DNA from: Massilia glaciei
GTDB taxonomy: Bacteria; Pseudomonadota; Gammaproteobacteria; Burkholderiales; Burkholderiaceae_D
Assembly (NCBI RefSeq): GCF_003011895.2
Contig: NZ_PXWF02000249.1
Location: 1-40,244 of the forward strand
DNA: 40,244 bases
Reading direction: 5' to 3'
Under the pieces are notes generated by a model. It was not told where the DNA came from. It saw only the letters and a list, made by a program, of their open reading frames with translations, and did no database searches. Shown here piece by piece: positions 11,064 through 21,377 of this stretch. Numbering within the stretch: position 1 is the first letter of the stretch; each line of letters begins with the position of its first letter. The translations under genes and the position numbers were made by a program.

Positions 11064-13400
11064 TCAAAACCCGGTGCCCATCTGGAACTGGAAGCGCTCC
11101 ACACGGTCGCCCGGTTTTTTGTTCAAAGGCAGAGCATAACTCAACTTGAGCGGACCGACCGGCGAGATCCAGCTCACGCCCAGGCCGGACGAGAAGCGCA
11201 GCTCCGAGGCGCGCAGCTTGGCGCCCTCCTGGTAGACCTGGCCGGCGTCGACGAAACCGAACCAGCGCAGGCTGCGGTCGGCGCCGCCGCCCGGGAACGG
11301 CATCTGCAGTTCGGCGTTGCCGACCAGCCGCGCGGCGCCGCCGACGGCGTCGTTGCGGGCCGGGTCGACGATGCCGAGCGAGGAGCTCAGGTAGCCGCGC
11401 ACCGAGCCGATGCCGCCGGCGTAGAAGTTCTTGAACACGGGGAACTTGCTGCCCCCGATGCCGTGGCCGTAGTTGACCTCGCCCTTGAGCGCGAGCGTGA
11501 CGAGCCGCGACAGCGGACGGAAATACTGCTGTTCGTACACGGCGCGGTAGTAGCGCGAGTCGCCCACGAGGTCGATTTCGATGTTGGCGCGCTGGTAGCG
11601 GCCGTAGGTCGGCGTGACGGCGCTGTCGCGGCTGTCGCGCGACCAGGCCGCCGTCAGCGGCAGCGCGTCGGTCTCGCCGGTGCCGATGCCGTTGGCCGGG
11701 CCGCCGAAGCTGCTCACGAAGTTGCGGTAGACGGTCGGGCTGGTCTCGTCGGTCTTGATCTGGGTTTTTTCGACGCCGATGCCGAAGAACACGGTGTCGG
11801 CCTCGGAGAACGGCACCCCGTAGCTGATGTTGGCGCCGAGCTGCTTGACCGAGTAGCTGCCGATGTTGAGCATGGGCGAGCTGTTGGTGCGCAGGTAGAC
11901 CTGGAACGAGCGCGACACCCCGTCCTGGGTGTAGTACGGGTTCAGGTGCGAGAACGCGATGGTGCGGTTGTAGCGGCTGGTGTTGAAGTCGATCCCGACC
12001 GTGTTGCCGCTGCCGGCGAAGTTGGCCTGCGAGATCGAGGCCGTGAAGGTGAACTTCTCGGACTGCGAGAACGCGCCGCCGACCATGAAGTTGCCGGTCG
12101 GCTTTTCGACCACGGCCAGGTTGACGTCGACCTGGTCGATCGTGCCCTGGGCCTCGGGCGTCTCGACCGTGACGTCCTTGAAGTAGCCGAGGCGGTCGAC
12201 CCGGTCGCGCGAGAGCTTGACCTTGCTGTTGTCGTACCAGGACGACTCGAACTGGCGGAATTCGCGGCGGATGACCTCGTCGCGGGTGGTCGTGTTGCCC
12301 GAGATGTTGACGCGGCGCACATAGACGCGCTTGCCCGGGTCGATCTGGAAGGTGAACGCGACGGTGCGCTTCTCGCGGTCGATCTCGGGCACCGCGTTGA
12401 CGTTGGCAAAGGCGTAGCCGAAGTCGCCGAGGCGCTCGGAGACCCGCTTGTTGCTCAGCGTGAGCACCTCGCCCGAATAGGTCGCGCCCGGCTTGACCAG
12501 CACCAGCGACTTGAGCTCCTCCTCGCGCCCGAAGGTCTCGCCCTCGAGCTTGACGCCGGAGACGGTGTACTTCTCGCCCTCGGTGATGTTAATCGTAAGA
12601 AAAATGTCCTTCTTGTCCGGCGTGATCGCGACCTGGGTCGACTCGATGTTGACCTCGAGGTAGCCGCGGTTGAGGTAGAACGACTTGATCGACTCGATGT
12701 CGCCGGTCAGCTTGGTCTTGGAGTACTGGTCGGCCTTGCTGTACCAGGTGAGCCAGCCGCGGGTGTCGAGCTTGAGGACCTGGCGCAGCTCCTTGTCGGA
12801 GAACGACTTGTTGCCGACGATGCTGATCTGGCGGATGCGGGCGGTGTCGCCCTCGTCCACGTTGAACATGACGGTGACGCGGTTGCGCTCGATCGGGGTG
12901 ACGGTGGTGGTGATCTTGACGCCGTACAGGCCGTGCGACAGGTACTGGCGCTTGAGCTCCTGCTCGGCGCGGTCGACCGAGGCCTTGTCGAAGATCTTGG
13001 CCTCGGCCACGCCGATCTCGCCGAGCGCCTTGACCAGGATGTCCTTCTCGAACTCCTTGGTGCCGGTGAAGTCGACCGAGGAGATCGCCGGGCGCTCCTC
13101 GACGAGCACGACGAGCACGCCGTTCTCCTCCTCGAGCCGCACATCCTTGAAGAAACCGGTCGCGTACAAGGCCTTGATGGCGGTGATCGATTTGGCGTCG
13201 TCGAACGTCTCGCCCACGCGCACCGGCAGGTAGCTGAACACGGTGCCGGCCTCGGTGCGCTGGATGCCCTCGACGCGGATGTCTTTGACGACGAACGGTG
13301 CTACGGCGAGCGCCTGGCCGGCGCACATGGCCAGCACGGCGGCGCCGATCAGGCTGCGGCGAAATAAGGACGAGGCAATACGGTCTGAGTGTAATTTCAT
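11064..13400 (-). CDS. bamA: Outer membrane protein assembly factor BamA
   Basis: BamA is the core of the machine that folds beta-barrel proteins into the outer membrane. The 778-aa precursor has a signal peptide ending near GQALA (about residue 32), then five POTRA repeats (about 33-435, the first opening FVVKDIRVEGIQRTEAG), then a 16-stranded barrel. The barrel keeps the family features FKNFYAGGIGSVRGY (the loop-6 VRGY/F motif) and a last strand ending in Phe. Length is close to the E. coli protein (810). It sits between rseP and skp, the common gamma/betaproteobacterial order. No strong ribosome-binding site is visible ahead of the ATG at 13400. Confidence 0.97.
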   Translation of the reverse strand: MKLHSDRIASSLFRRSLIGAAVLAMCAGQALAVAPFVVKDIRVEGIQRTEAGTVFSYLPVRVGETFDDAKSITAIKALYATGFFKDVRLEEENGVLVVLVEERPAISSVDFTGTKEFEKDILVKALGEIGVAEAKIFDKASVDRAEQELKRQYLSHGLYGVKITTTVTPIERNRVTVMFNVDEGDTARIRQISIVGNKSFSDKELRQVLKLDTRGWLTWYSKADQYSKTKLTGDIESIKSFYLNRGYLEVNIESTQVAITPDKKDIFLTINITEGEKYTVSGVKLEGETFGREEELKSLVLVKPGATYSGEVLTLSNKRVSERLGDFGYAFANVNAVPEIDREKRTVAFTFQIDPGKRVYVRRVNISGNTTTRDEVIRREFRQFESSWYDNSKVKLSRDRVDRLGYFKDVTVETPEAQGTIDQVDVNLAVVEKPTGNFMVGGAFSQSEKFTFTASISQANFAGSGNTVGIDFNTSRYNRTIAFSHLNPYYTQDGVSRSFQVYLRTNSSPMLNIGSYSVKQLGANISYGVPFSEADTVFFGIGVEKTQIKTDETSPTVYRNFVSSFGGPANGIGTGETDALPLTAAWSRDSRDSAVTPTYGRYQRANIEIDLVGDSRYYRAVYEQQYFRPLSRLVTLALKGEVNYGHGIGGSKFPVFKNFYAGGIGSVRGYLSSSLGIVDPARNDAVGGAARLVGNAELQMPFPGGGADRSLRWFGFVDAGQVYQEGAKLRASELRFSSGLGVSWISPVGPLKLSYALPLNKKPGDRVERFQFQMGTGF

Positions 13401-13460
13401 TGGCTAAATCGATGGGTCAATCATGGATAACATGCATATTCGGGCACGCGGCGCCGCCTG

Positions 13461-14807
13461 TCACAGGTAGCGCACGGCGTCGTTGAAGAGGGCCAGTGCC
13501 ATCAGCATCAGCAGCAGCACGAAGCCGGCGCGCTGGAAAAATTCGAGTGCGCGCTCGGGCAAGGGGCGTCCGGTCAAAACTTCCACCGAATAATACAGCA
13601 AAAAACCACCGTCCAGAACGGGAATCGGTAACAGATTCATCACCCCAAGACTGACGCTGATGAAGGCGATATAGCCCAGGAACACGCTCAGGCCCAGGCT
13701 CGCGCTCTGTCCGGCGTAGTCGGCCATCGTGACCAGGCCGGAAATATTCTTGTACGAGGCCTCGCCGGTGATGATGCGCCCGATCATTTGCAGCGTCATC
13801 GTGCCCGCCGCCCAGGTCTTCTCGGCGCCCCGCTTCACGGCCGCGCCCAAGCCGACGCGCAGCGTGACGAACTGGGGGCGGCCCAGGTCGGCGTCGATGC
13901 GCCCGAAGGTGCCGGCCTTGCCGCCGTCGATGGCCGCGGGCGTGAGCGACAGCGCCACGCCGCGCCCGGCGCGCAGCACGCCGACGGCCAGCGGGCGCCC
14001 GGCGCCGGCGCGCACCAGCTTGGTCGCGGCGGAGCTGTCGGCGACCGGCCGGCCGTCGATGCTGACGATCAGGTCGCCCGGCAGCAGGCCGCCGCGCGCG
14101 GCCGCCCCGCCCGGCTTGACCTCGAGCACCCTGGGGGGCGGGGTCCAGATCCCGAGCCCGAGCGCGCCGAAGAAATCGCCCTCGAGGTCGAGCGCGCCGA
14201 GCGCCGCCGCCGGCAGGGTGGCCGCGCGCGGCCCGCCGGGGCCGTCCACCGCCAGTTCGGCCGCGCGCTTGTCGAGCGCGGCCTGCATGATCTCCCAGCG
14301 CAACTCGGTCCAGCCGGTGACGGCCTTGCCGTTGACGGCGGTGATGGTCTCGCCGCCGCGCAGGCCGGCCTCGAACGCCGGCGTGCCGGCCTCGGCCGCG
14401 CGCACCCGGCTCGCCAGGTCGGTCTCGCCGAGCATGCCGACGGCGCCGAACAGGGCGATCGCGATCAGGAAGTTGGCCAGCGGCCCGGCGGCGGTGATGG
14501 CGATGCGGCGCCAGACGTCCTGGCGCGTGAATTGGCGCGGAAGGTCGGCCGCCGCCATGGGCGGCTGGTCCGGGTCGGCGCTGTCGCACCATTTGACGTA
14601 GCCGCCGAACGGCAGCATCGAGAGCGCCCACTCGGTCTGGTCGCGGCCGAAGCGGCGCGACCAGACGATGCGGCCGAAGCCGATCGAAAAGCGCGCCACC
14701 TTGACATTGAACAGGCGCGCGACCAAGTAGTGCCCCAGCTCGTGGAGGACGATCAGCGGCCCGAGCGCGAGCACCAGCGCGAGCGCGGCGCCGAGCTTTC
14801 CTAGCAT
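13461..14807 (-). CDS. rseP: Site-2 membrane metalloprotease RseP
   Basis: RseP performs the second, intramembrane cut of anti-sigma factor RseA in the envelope stress response. The 448-aa protein has the M50 features: first membrane helix with zinc motif HELGH at residues 22-26, FGGYVKW, a periplasmic part with two PDZ domains (about 110-290, including [14 protein letters not shown] and [14 protein letters not shown]), and the third zinc ligand in [10 protein letters not shown] close to two C-terminal membrane helices. The start ATG at 14807 overlaps the dxr stop by seven bases (ATGCTAG). A much longer open frame continues upstream but only reads dxr out of frame. Whether rseA or rpoE exist lies outside this window. 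Confidence 0.96.
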   Translation of the reverse strand: MLGKLGAALALVLALGPLIVLHELGHYLVARLFNVKVARFSIGFGRIVWSRRFGRDQTEWALSMLPFGGYVKWCDSADPDQPPMAAADLPRQFTRQDVWRRIAITAAGPLANFLIAIALFGAVGMLGETDLASRVRAAEAGTPAFEAGLRGGETITAVNGKAVTGWTELRWEIMQAALDKRAAELAVDGPGGPRAATLPAAALGALDLEGDFFGALGLGIWTPPPRVLEVKPGGAAARGGLLPGDLIVSIDGRPVADSSAATKLVRAGAGRPLAVGVLRAGRGVALSLTPAAIDGGKAGTFGRIDADLGRPQFVTLRVGLGAAVKRGAEKTWAAGTMTLQMIGRIITGEASYKNISGLVTMADYAGQSASLGLSVFLGYIAFISVSLGVMNLLPIPVLDGGFLLYYSVEVLTGRPLPERALEFFQRAGFVLLLMLMALALFNDAVRYL

Positions 14808-15982
14808 GCGAGCGCGTCCACGATGGCGAGCGCGGCGGCGCGGGCGCGCGCGTCGCAGGCGAGCACCGCCTCGACGCTGGCGGCGGCGTGGTGCCCGTTC
14901 TCGTGCATCACGCGCGCGATCACGCGGTCGATGTCGCGGAAACCGATGCGTTTGTCCAAAAATGCCTGCACCGCGACCTCGTTGGCCGCGTTGAGCAGGG
15001 CCGGCGCGGTGCCGCCGGCTTCGAGCGCCTCGAACGCGAGCGCCAGGCACGGGAAGCGCGCCAGGTCGGGCTGTTCGAACTGCAGCGTGCCGACCGCGGT
15101 CAGGTCGAGCTGGGCCACGCCCGAGTCGATCCGCTCGGGATAGGCCAGCGCGTGCGCGATCGGGGTGCGCATGTCGGGGTTGCCCAGTTGCGCGAGCACC
15201 GAGCCGTCGACGTACGAGACCATCGAGTGGATCACGCTTTGCGGGTGGATCACGACCTCGATTTGCGCCGCCGGGGCGCCGAACAGCCAGTGCGCCTCGA
15301 TCACCTCGAGGCCCTTGTTCATCATGGTGGCCGAGTCGACCGAGATCTTGCGCCCCATGACCCAGTTCGGGTGCTTGCAGGCCTCCTCTGGCGTGACCGC
15401 GCCCAGCGTGTCGACGGCGCGCTTGAGGAACGGGCCGCCCGAGGCGGTGAGCACGATCTTGGCCACGCCGGCGCCCCCGGGCGAGCGCGCGTACGAGCGC
15501 GGCAGGCACTGGAAGATCGCGTTGTGCTCGCTGTCGATCGGCAGCAGGACGGCGCCGTTCCCGTGCACGGCGTCCATGAACAACTGGCCCGACATGACCA
15601 GCGCCTCCTTGTTGGCGAGCAAAATCTTTTTGCCGGCGCGCGCCGCCGCCAGCGCCGGCGCCAGGCCGGCGGCGCCGACGATGGCCGCCATCACGGTGTC
15701 GGTTTCGGCGCACGAGGCGATCTCGCACAGGGCCTGCTCGCCGTGGCCGACCTCGGTGGGCAGGTCGGCCGCGCGCAGCAGCGCGCGCAGCCGCTCGGCC
15801 GCCTCAGGCGTGCCGACGACGGCGCGCGCGGGCCGGAATTGGCGGCACTGGGCCGCCAGCTGGTCGACCCGGCCGTGCGCCGAGAGCGCGTGGACCTGGT
15901 ATTTTTCGGGATGGCGCGCGAGCACGTCGAGTGTGGAGACGCCGATCGAACCGGTCGCGCCGAGGATGGTGATGCGTTGCAT
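14801..15982 (-). CDS. dxr: 1-deoxy-D-xylulose 5-phosphate reductoisomerase
   Basis: Dxr makes 2-C-methyl-D-erythritol 4-phosphate, the committed step of the non-mevalonate isoprenoid pathway, with NADPH and a divalent metal. The 393-aa protein has the nucleotide-binding GATGSIG at 8-14, [12 protein letters not shown], the metal/substrate motif [13 protein letters not shown] and [20 protein letters not shown]. The start at 15982 has a good ribosome-binding site (AGGAG six bases upstream). It is eight bases downstream of cdsA and overlaps rseP. In this cluster it supplies precursors ultimately used by UppS. Function is secure. Confidence 0.97.
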   Translation of the reverse strand: MQRITILGATGSIGVSTLDVLARHPEKYQVHALSAHGRVDQLAAQCRQFRPARAVVGTPEAAERLRALLRAADLPTEVGHGEQALCEIASCAETDTVMAAIVGAAGLAPALAAARAGKKILLANKEALVMSGQLFMDAVHGNGAVLLPIDSEHNAIFQCLPRSYARSPGGAGVAKIVLTASGGPFLKRAVDTLGAVTPEEACKHPNWVMGRKISVDSATMMNKGLEVIEAHWLFGAPAAQIEVVIHPQSVIHSMVSYVDGSVLAQLGNPDMRTPIAHALAYPERIDSGVAQLDLTAVGTLQFEQPDLARFPCLALAFEALEAGGTAPALLNAANEVAVQAFLDKRIGFRDIDRVIARVMHENGHHAAASVEAVLACDARARAAALAIVDALAC

Positions 15983-15990
15983 AGGGGCTC

Positions 15991-16827
15991 CTAGGCGATC
16001 ATGACGTGGACCAGCGCGGCCAGCGGCAGCACCGGCACGAGCGCGTCGATCCGGTCGAGCACGCCGCCATGGCCGGGCAGCAGATTGCTGCTGTCCTTGA
16101 CGCCGGCGCGGCGCTTGAGCGAGGACTCGAACAGGTCGCCGACCACGCTGGCGGCGGCGATCAGCACCAGCAGCGCGAGCGTGGCGGCCCAGCCGAGCGC
16201 GCCGTGCACGCGCACGGCGAAGGTGTCGGACAGCGCCGGCTGGCCGAACACGATGCTCAGCGCCGCCAGCAGCAGCACGGCGATGCCGCCGCCAATCGCG
16301 CCCTCCCACGACTTGCCCGGCGAGATAGACGGCGCCAGCTTGCGCCTGCCGAAGGCCTTGCCCGAGAAGTAGGCGCCGATGTCGGCGATCCAGACCAGCG
16401 CCATGACCGACAGCAGGTACAGCGGCGAATGCTTGAACAGCGTCACCATGGCGCCGAAGCAGGCCACGATCGAGATCGCGTACACCATGCCGAGCATCAT
16501 GTTGCCGCCGCCATCGGGCGGCGGCAGGCCGAATTTGAGCGTGGGCGCGAAGCGGATCGCCCACAGCATCACGCCGATGGCGAACCAGAAGGTTTTCGGG
16601 CTGTCGGGCGCGAGCAGGAAGAACGCGGCGGCGAAGGCGGCGCTCCAGACCAGCGCGATGCTCATCGCGCTCTTGCTGGCCTGTCCGAACAGGCGGAAGC
16701 TCTCCCACACGGCGGCGCCGAAGAACAGCGTGGCGACCACGCCGAAGGCGGCCAGGTTGCCGAGGTAGAGGACCGGCAGCAGCACTGCCAGCAACACGAG
16801 CGCGGTGAGGATCCGGGTCTTGAGCAT
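15991..16827 (-). CDS. cdsA: Phosphatidate cytidylyltransferase
   Basis: CdsA makes CDP-diacylglycerol from phosphatidic acid and CTP, the branch point of phospholipid synthesis, in the inner membrane. The 278-aa product is almost entirely hydrophobic helices (the first starts [19 protein letters not shown]). Close to the C-terminus it carries the complete family signature [20 protein letters not shown] followed by VLDRID, which holds the catalytic Lys-Asp and Asp residues. The ATG overlaps the uppS stop by one base (TGATG), so the two are probably translationally coupled. Identification is secure. Confidence 0.97.
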   Translation of the reverse strand: MLKTRILTALVLLAVLLPVLYLGNLAAFGVVATLFFGAAVWESFRLFGQASKSAMSIALVWSAAFAAAFFLLAPDSPKTFWFAIGVMLWAIRFAPTLKFGLPPPDGGGNMMLGMVYAISIVACFGAMVTLFKHSPLYLLSVMALVWIADIGAYFSGKAFGRRKLAPSISPGKSWEGAIGGGIAVLLLAALSIVFGQPALSDTFAVRVHGALGWAATLALLVLIAAASVVGDLFESSLKRRAGVKDSSNLLPGHGGVLDRIDALVPVLPLAALVHVMIA

Positions 16828-17579
16828 CAGGGGTTTTTTTCACCAAGTTGGTCGCCCGTGCGGCCGAAACGGCGCTCGCGGCTTTGATAGGAGGCGATGG
16901 CCGCGTCGAGCGACTCGCCCGAGAAATCGGGCCAGAACGTGTCGGTGAAATAGAGCTCGGAGTAGGCCGCCTGCCACAATAAAAAGTTGGAGATGCGCTC
17001 CTCGCCGCCGGTGCGGATGAGCAGGTCGGGCTCGGGCGCGTAGGCCATCGCCAGGTGCTCGGCCATCTGCTCCTCGGTGAACTCGAGCAGGCCCGGGTGG
17101 GCCGCCATCATCTTCGAGGTCGCCTGCATGATGTCCCAGCGCCCGCCGTAGTTGGCGCACACCGTCACCGTCAGCGCCGTGTTGCCGGCGGTCTTGCGCT
17201 CGGCGTTGGCGATCATGTCCTGCAGCTTCTGCTCGAAGCGCGAGAGGTCGCCGACGACCTTGAGGCGGATGTTGTTGGCGTGCATTTTGGACACTTCGCG
17301 CTCGAGCGCCGTCACGAACAGGCGCATCAGCAGCGACACCTCGGCCTCGGGGCGGCGCCAGTTCTCGGACGAGAACGCGAACAGGGTCAGGTATTCGATG
17401 CCGCGTTCGACGCAGGCCTCGACGCAGCCGCGCACCGCCTCGACGCCCTTGACATGGCCGGCCACGCGCGGCAGGAAGCGGCGCGTGGCCCAGCGCCCGT
17501 TGCCGTCCATGATGATGGCGACGTGGCGCGGCACCCTCGGCACCTCCGGTACTGCAGTCGTTGAGCTTTTAAAAATCAT
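16827..17579 (-). CDS. uppS: Undecaprenyl diphosphate synthase (cis-prenyltransferase)
   Basis: UppS builds the C55 lipid carrier used for peptidoglycan and O-antigen. The 250-aa protein has the hallmark [13 protein letters not shown] at 19-31 with the catalytic Asp, [11 protein letters not shown] in the next conserved block, and [18 protein letters not shown] followed by [13 protein letters not shown] near the end. Length is normal. It follows frr after an 89-base gap that has no obvious terminator, and overlaps cdsA. The ribosome-binding site before the ATG at 17579 is weak. Confidence 0.97.
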   Translation of the reverse strand: MIFKSSTTAVPEVPRVPRHVAIIMDGNGRWATRRFLPRVAGHVKGVEAVRGCVEACVERGIEYLTLFAFSSENWRRPEAEVSLLMRLFVTALEREVSKMHANNIRLKVVGDLSRFEQKLQDMIANAERKTAGNTALTVTVCANYGGRWDIMQATSKMMAAHPGLLEFTEEQMAEHLAMAYAPEPDLLIRTGGEERISNFLLWQAAYSELYFTDTFWPDFSGESLDAAIASYQSRERRFGRTGDQLGEKNP

Positions 17580-17668
17580 AGATCCAGACTAAGGAGAGGT
17601 TCATGCATCGGTAAGAACAGCGCGGGAGCGCGGTGCGGACGCGCCGCACGCGGGCGCCCCGCCCCACG

Positions 17669-18229
17669 CTACACGGTCAGGACTTCTTTTTCTTTCTCCA
17701 CAACCATTTTATCGACATCGGCGACGAACTTGTCGGTCAATTTCTGGATCTCCTCGGAGGCGCGGCGCTCGTCGTCCTCGGAGCAGGCCTTGTCCTTGAC
17801 CATTTTCTTGAGCGACTCGTTGGCGTCGCGGCGGATGTTGCGGATCGCGATTTTCGCGTCCTCGGCCTCGTTCTTGACCAGCTTGACCATCTCGCGGCGG
17901 CGCTCCTCGGTCAGCATCGGGGTCGGCACCCGGATCATGTCGCCCTGCGACGACGGGTTCAGGCCCAGGTCGGAGTCGCGGATGGCCTTCTCGACCGCGT
18001 TGAGCATCTTTTTCTCCCACGGCTGCACGCCGATGGTGCGCGCGTCGATCAGGGTCACGTTGGCGATCTGGGTGAGGGCCGTCGCGGCGCCGTAGTAGTC
18101 GACCGTGATGTGGTCGAGGATGCCGGTGTGGGCGCGGCCCGTGCGCACCTTGGCCAGGTCGGCCTTGAGGGTGTCGATCGACTTGTTCATGCGCTCTTGC
18201 GCGCTCTTTTTGACGTCAGCGATGGTCAT
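17669..18229 (-). CDS. frr: Ribosome recycling factor
   Basis: RRF splits the post-termination ribosome together with EF-G. The 186-aa protein has the standard start ([19 protein letters not shown]), the conserved [31 protein letters not shown] and [14 protein letters not shown], and a charged C-terminal helix. Length equals the family norm of 185. A clear AGGAG lies about six bases before the ATG. It is the usual neighbour of pyrH, 66 bases downstream of it, across a short TGTGTG-rich spacer. Confidence 0.98.
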   Translation of the reverse strand: MTIADVKKSAQERMNKSIDTLKADLAKVRTGRAHTGILDHITVDYYGAATALTQIANVTLIDARTIGVQPWEKKMLNAVEKAIRDSDLGLNPSSQGDMIRVPTPMLTEERRREMVKLVKNEAEDAKIAIRNIRRDANESLKKMVKDKACSEDDERRASEEIQKLTDKFVADVDKMVVEKEKEVLTV

Positions 18230-18244
18230 GCCGCTCTCCTGTGG

Positions 18245-18285
18245 TTCTGTGTGTGTGCTGTGTGTGTGCTGTGTGTATATATTCG
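18245..18285. repeat. TGTGTGTGC tandem microsatellite in the pyrH-frr spacer
   Basis: The spacer reads as about three copies of a CTGTGTGTGTG-like unit ending in TATATATT on the plus strand. It sits between the pyrH stop and the ribosome-binding site of frr, so its length changes the untranslated distance but no protein. It contrasts with the high-GC, non-repetitive sequence on both sides. Confidence 0.8.
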
Positions 18286-18295
18286 ACGTGCCGGC

Positions 18296-19012
18296 TTAAA
18301 CGTGCACCAGTGTACCTTCGTCTTCGCCCATGATCACGCGCATCAGCGCGCCCGGCTTGACGATGGAGAACACCTTGATCGGCAGCTTCTGGTCGCGGCA
18401 CAGCGCGAACGCGGTCGCGTCCATCACCTGCAGGTGCTTCGAGATGGCCTCGTCGAAGGTGATCGACTCGTAGCGCGTCGCGTTCGGGTCCTTCTTCGGG
18501 TCGGCCGTGTAGACGCCGTCCACCTTGGTCGCCTTGAGCACGATCTCGGCCGAGATCTCGGAGCCGCGCAGCGCGGCGGCTGTGTCGGTGGTGAAGAACG
18601 GGTTGCCGGTGCCGGCGGCGAACACGACGACCTTGCCCTCCTCGAGGTATTGCAGCGCCTTGGGGCGCACGTAGGGCTCGACCACCTGCTCGATGGCGAT
18701 GGCCGACATGACGCGCGCGACGATGCCGACGTGCTTCATGGCGTCGGCCAGGGCCAGCGCGTTCATGACGGTGGCCAGCATGCCCATGTAGTCGGCGGTG
18801 GCGCGGTCCATGCCCTGGGCGCCGGGGGCGACGCCGCGGAAGATGTTGCCTCCGCCGATGACGACCGCCAGCTCCACGCCCAGCTTGGCCACCTCGGCCA
18901 CGTCGGCGACCATGCGCTCGATCGTGCCGCGGTTGATGCCGTACGGGTCGTCGCCCATCAGCGCTTCACCGGACAGTTTGAGGAGGACGCGTTTATAGGC
19001 GGGTTTTGACAT
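18296..19012 (-). CDS. pyrH: UMP kinase
   Basis: PyrH phosphorylates UMP to UDP, feeding pyrimidine nucleotide and UDP-sugar pools. The 238-aa protein of the amino-acid-kinase fold starts with [15 protein letters not shown], has the GGGNIFRG glycine loop, [20 protein letters not shown] and the acidic late region [13 protein letters not shown] chose the ATG at 19012 because GGAG stands upstream at a normal distance and the E. coli protein begins at the same place; the open frame runs 33 codons further but that part looks like untranslated spacer. It starts the pyrH-frr-uppS-cdsA run and is separated from tsf by an intrinsic terminator. Confidence 0.97.
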   Translation of the reverse strand: MSKPAYKRVLLKLSGEALMGDDPYGINRGTIERMVADVAEVAKLGVELAVVIGGGNIFRGVAPGAQGMDRATADYMGMLATVMNALALADAMKHVGIVARVMSAIAIEQVVEPYVRPKALQYLEEGKVVVFAAGTGNPFFTTDTAAALRGSEISAEIVLKATKVDGVYTADPKKDPNATRYESITFDEAISKHLQVMDATAFALCRDQKLPIKVFSIVKPGALMRVIMGEDEGTLVHV

Positions 19013-19136
19013 GTTGGGCTCCAAAAAATGACAGTTGTGCGGGTCTGACCGCGGGTCGCGCCATCGTGCGGCGGGGCCCGCGCGGCCTTGCGGGCCGCGC
19101 TTCGGTCTCATCCGCGCAGGGCGCGGATGGCGGACT

Positions 19137-19160
19137 TAAAAAAACGGGCCTTGCGGCCCG
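19137..19160 (-). terminator. Rho-independent terminator after tsf
   Basis: On the minus strand CGGGCC-GCAA-GGCCCG forms a 6-bp GC stem with a GCAA tetraloop, followed directly by seven T residues. It lies about 20 bases after the tsf stop and ahead of pyrH, so it should end the rpsB-tsf transcript. A second GC-rich hairpin without a T-run lies near 19080-19100. Confidence 0.9.
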
Positions 19161-19179
19161 CTTTCATCTTACTGCTCGA

Positions 19180-20088
19180 TTACTGCTTGGAAGCGGCGAT
19201 CTGCGCGGCCACTTCCGCGGCAAAATCGTCCTGCTTCTTTTCGATGCCCTCGCCGACGACGAACATCGAGAACGATTTGACGCTCGTGTTGTTCGCCTTG
19301 AGCATCTGCTCGATCGACTGCTTGTCGTTCTTGACGAAGGTCTGGTTCAGCAAGGACACCTCCTTCAGGTACTTCTGGATCGAGCCTTCGAGGCGCTTGG
19401 CCAGGATCTCGGCCGACTGCACCGGCTTGCCTTCGGCGACGGCCTTGTCCGCGTCTTCCTGCGCCTTGAGGGCGGCGACCGAACGCTCTTTTTCGATCAG
19501 TTCGGCGGGCACCTGGTCCGACGACAGCGACACCGGCTTCATCGCGGCGATGTGCATGGCCAGGTCCTTGCCGACTTGCTCGTCGGCGCCGTCGAATTCG
19601 ACCAGCACGCCGATCGTCTTGTTGTGCATGTAGGAGGCGAGCTTGGCGGTGGTCTCGAAGCGCTTGAAGCGGCGGATCGTCATGTTCTCGCCGATCTTGC
19701 CGATCAGGGCGGTGCGCACCTCGTCGAGCGTCTTGCCGTCGAGCGGCAGGGCCAGCAGCGCGGCGACGTCGGCCGGGTTGTGCTCGGCGACCAGGCGCGC
19801 GGCGTTGTTGCCCAGTGCCAGGAAGTCGTCGTTCTTGGCGACGAAGTCGGTTTCGCTGTTGACTTCGACGAGGGCGCCGATGTTGCCCGCGATGTAGATC
19901 GCGACCACGCCTTCGGCGGTGATGCGGGTGGCGTTCGAACTGGCCTTGGTGCCGAGCTTGACGCGCAGGATCTCTTCAGCGCGGGCCATGTCGCCGTCGG
20001 CTTCGGTCAGTGCTTTTTTGCATTGCATCATCGGTGCGTCGGTCTTCGCGCGCAGTTCGCCTACCATCGCTGCTGTAATCGCTGCCAT
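19180..20088 (-). CDS. tsf: Elongation factor Ts
   Basis: EF-Ts exchanges GDP for GTP on EF-Tu. The 302-aa protein has the N-terminal UBA-like part ([20 protein letters not shown], then [16 protein letters not shown]), the core motif [14 protein letters not shown] that contacts EF-Tu, and the later [19 protein letters not shown]. It is slightly longer than E. coli EF-Ts (283). A strong AGGAG is placed before the ATG. It follows rpsB after 193 bases that include a hairpin and T-run, and is closed by its own terminator. Confidence 0.98.
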   Translation of the reverse strand: MAAITAAMVGELRAKTDAPMMQCKKALTEADGDMARAEEILRVKLGTKASSNATRITAEGVVAIYIAGNIGALVEVNSETDFVAKNDDFLALGNNAARLVAEHNPADVAALLALPLDGKTLDEVRTALIGKIGENMTIRRFKRFETTAKLASYMHNKTIGVLVEFDGADEQVGKDLAMHIAAMKPVSLSSDQVPAELIEKERSVAALKAQEDADKAVAEGKPVQSAEILAKRLEGSIQKYLKEVSLLNQTFVKNDKQSIEQMLKANNTSVKSFSMFVVGEGIEKKQDDFAAEVAAQIAASKQ

Positions 20089-20154
20089 GTATTTCTCCTG
20101 TGTGATTGGGGCGCCACGGGCGCCGCCCTATCGTGTGTTTGGAATATCGTGCTT

Positions 20155-20179
20155 AAAAAAAAGGGGAGCTCATGCCCCC
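20155..20179 (-). terminator. Hairpin with T-run between rpsB and tsf (probable attenuator)
   Basis: On the minus strand AGGGG-CATGAGCT-CCCCT is followed by a run of eight T residues. The stem is short (about 5 bp), so read-through into tsf is likely. A partial terminator here would set the ratio of S2 to EF-Ts, as is known for rpsB-tsf operons in other bacteria. Confidence 0.75.
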
Positions 20180-20281
20180 TGTTTCCCTGTGCGGGTGGGG
20201 AGTGCCCGCAAGCATGCGGACACCGGTACGCAGGCGCATTGCCATGCAATACGAAACCCCTGCTACCCCCCCGCCCGCAGC

Positions 20282-21031
20282 TTAGGCCTGCTCGGAGACT
20301 TCGACGAACTCGTCACCCGAAGCTTTGACCATTTCGATGACTTCGTTACCGGCGCTGGCGCGGCCTTCGATGATCGCGTCCGCCACGCCGCGCGCGTACA
20401 GGCTGATCGCCTTGGACGAGTCGTCGTTGCCCGGAATGACGAAGTTCACGCCTTCAGGGGAGTGGTTGGTGTCGACCACGCCGATGACCGGGATGCCCAG
20501 CTTGCCAGCTTCGGTGATCGCGCCCTTGTGGTAGCCGACGTCGACGACGAAGATCGCGTCAGGAACGCCGCCCATGTCCTTGATGCCGCCGATGGCTTTT
20601 TGCAGCTTGACCATCTCGCGCTGGAACATCAGGCCTTCTTTTTTCGACAGCTTCTCGACGGAGCCGTCTTCGACCTGGGCTTCCATGTCCTTGAGGCGCT
20701 TGATCGAGGTCTTGATGGTCTTGAAGTTGGTCAGCATGCCGCCCAACCAACGCTGGTCGACGTAAGGCACGCCGGCGCGCTGGGCTTCAGCGGCGATGAT
20801 GTCGCGCGCCTGGCGCTTGGTGCCGACCATCAGGATGGTGCCGCGGCTGGCAGCGACTTGCTTGACGGTCTTCATTGCCTCTTGATACATACCCATCGTC
20901 TTTTCCAAGTTGATGATATGGATCTTGTTGCGGTGGCCGAAGATGAACGGCGCCATCTTTGGATTCCAAAAACGGGTTTGGTGACCGAAATGGACACCGG
21001 CTTCCAGCATTTCACGCATTGTTACGGACAT
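20282..21031 (-). CDS. rpsB: Small ribosomal subunit protein uS2
   Basis: S2 binds late to the 30S subunit and helps recruit S1. The 249-aa protein starts with [20 protein letters not shown] and [10 protein letters not shown], the family hallmark, and has [16 protein letters not shown] and [16 protein letters not shown], followed by the second S2 signature around [20 protein letters not shown]. Length is normal. TGGAGAA lies before the ATG. A good sigma-70 promoter is about 150 bases upstream, leaving a leader long enough for S2 autoregulation. It is divergent from map. Confidence 0.98.
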   Translation of the reverse strand: MSVTMREMLEAGVHFGHQTRFWNPKMAPFIFGHRNKIHIINLEKTMGMYQEAMKTVKQVAASRGTILMVGTKRQARDIIAAEAQRAGVPYVDQRWLGGMLTNFKTIKTSIKRLKDMEAQVEDGSVEKLSKKEGLMFQREMVKLQKAIGGIKDMGGVPDAIFVVDVGYHKGAITEAGKLGIPVIGVVDTNHSPEGVNFVIPGNDDSSKAISLYARGVADAIIEGRASAGNEVIEMVKASGDEFVEVSEQA

Positions 21032-21184
21032 GTAATTCTCCAGGGTTGGGTCTGGAATCCGGTCAGCACCATTTTTGGCACCCTTTGCGACCGGACTCGC
21101 GATTTAACAATATTTTGATGAACTCATCGGTGTGTCGCAGCCATTACTGCAACGTTGCTCAAAACCGAATTCAAGCAACCCGAG

Positions 21185-21213
21185 ATTCTACCAGCAAAAG
21201 CTTTCCCGATCAA
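21185..21213 (-). promoter_or_regulatory. Sigma-70 promoter for rpsB-tsf
   Basis: On the minus strand TTGATC (plus 21208-21213) and TAGAAT (plus 21185-21190) are separated by exactly 17 bases. Transcription should start near 21178, giving a leader of about 147 nt before rpsB. This is the clearest promoter in the window. Confidence 0.75.
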
Positions 21214-21270
21214 GGGGCCGCGCGCCATGCGCCGGGAGGCGCCGCGTCACCTGCGGGAGCGCGCATCCTT

Positions 21271-21276
21271 TATAAT
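21271..21276 (+). promoter_or_regulatory. -10 element for map-glnD
   Basis: A perfect TATAAT lies about 100 bases before the map ATG in otherwise GC-rich sequence. No good -35 box is seen at 16-18 bases upstream, so the promoter may be weak or activator-assisted. The leader (about 95 nt) is unusually AT-rich with T-runs. Confidence 0.55.
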
Positions 21277-21377
21277 GGCGACATCCTTGCATGGGTTTTG
21301 ACACGACAAGCCCGCTGTTACTTTTATTTACGTTTATTGACGTTTCCCACATCCCAAATTTGTTGATTGCGACTTCT

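Noticed and set aside
10422-13367. A 981-codon open frame on the plus strand opposite skp and bamA
   Set aside because: Same cause: codon bias of the real minus-strand genes. The translation (repeated RRVGVE/DLDR-type runs) has no recognisable domain.
13461-15728. A 755-codon frame joining rseP to upstream sequence, as if a fusion protein
   Set aside because: The N-terminal 300 residues are an out-of-frame reading of dxr; the real rseP start is the ATG at 14807, overlapping the dxr stop.
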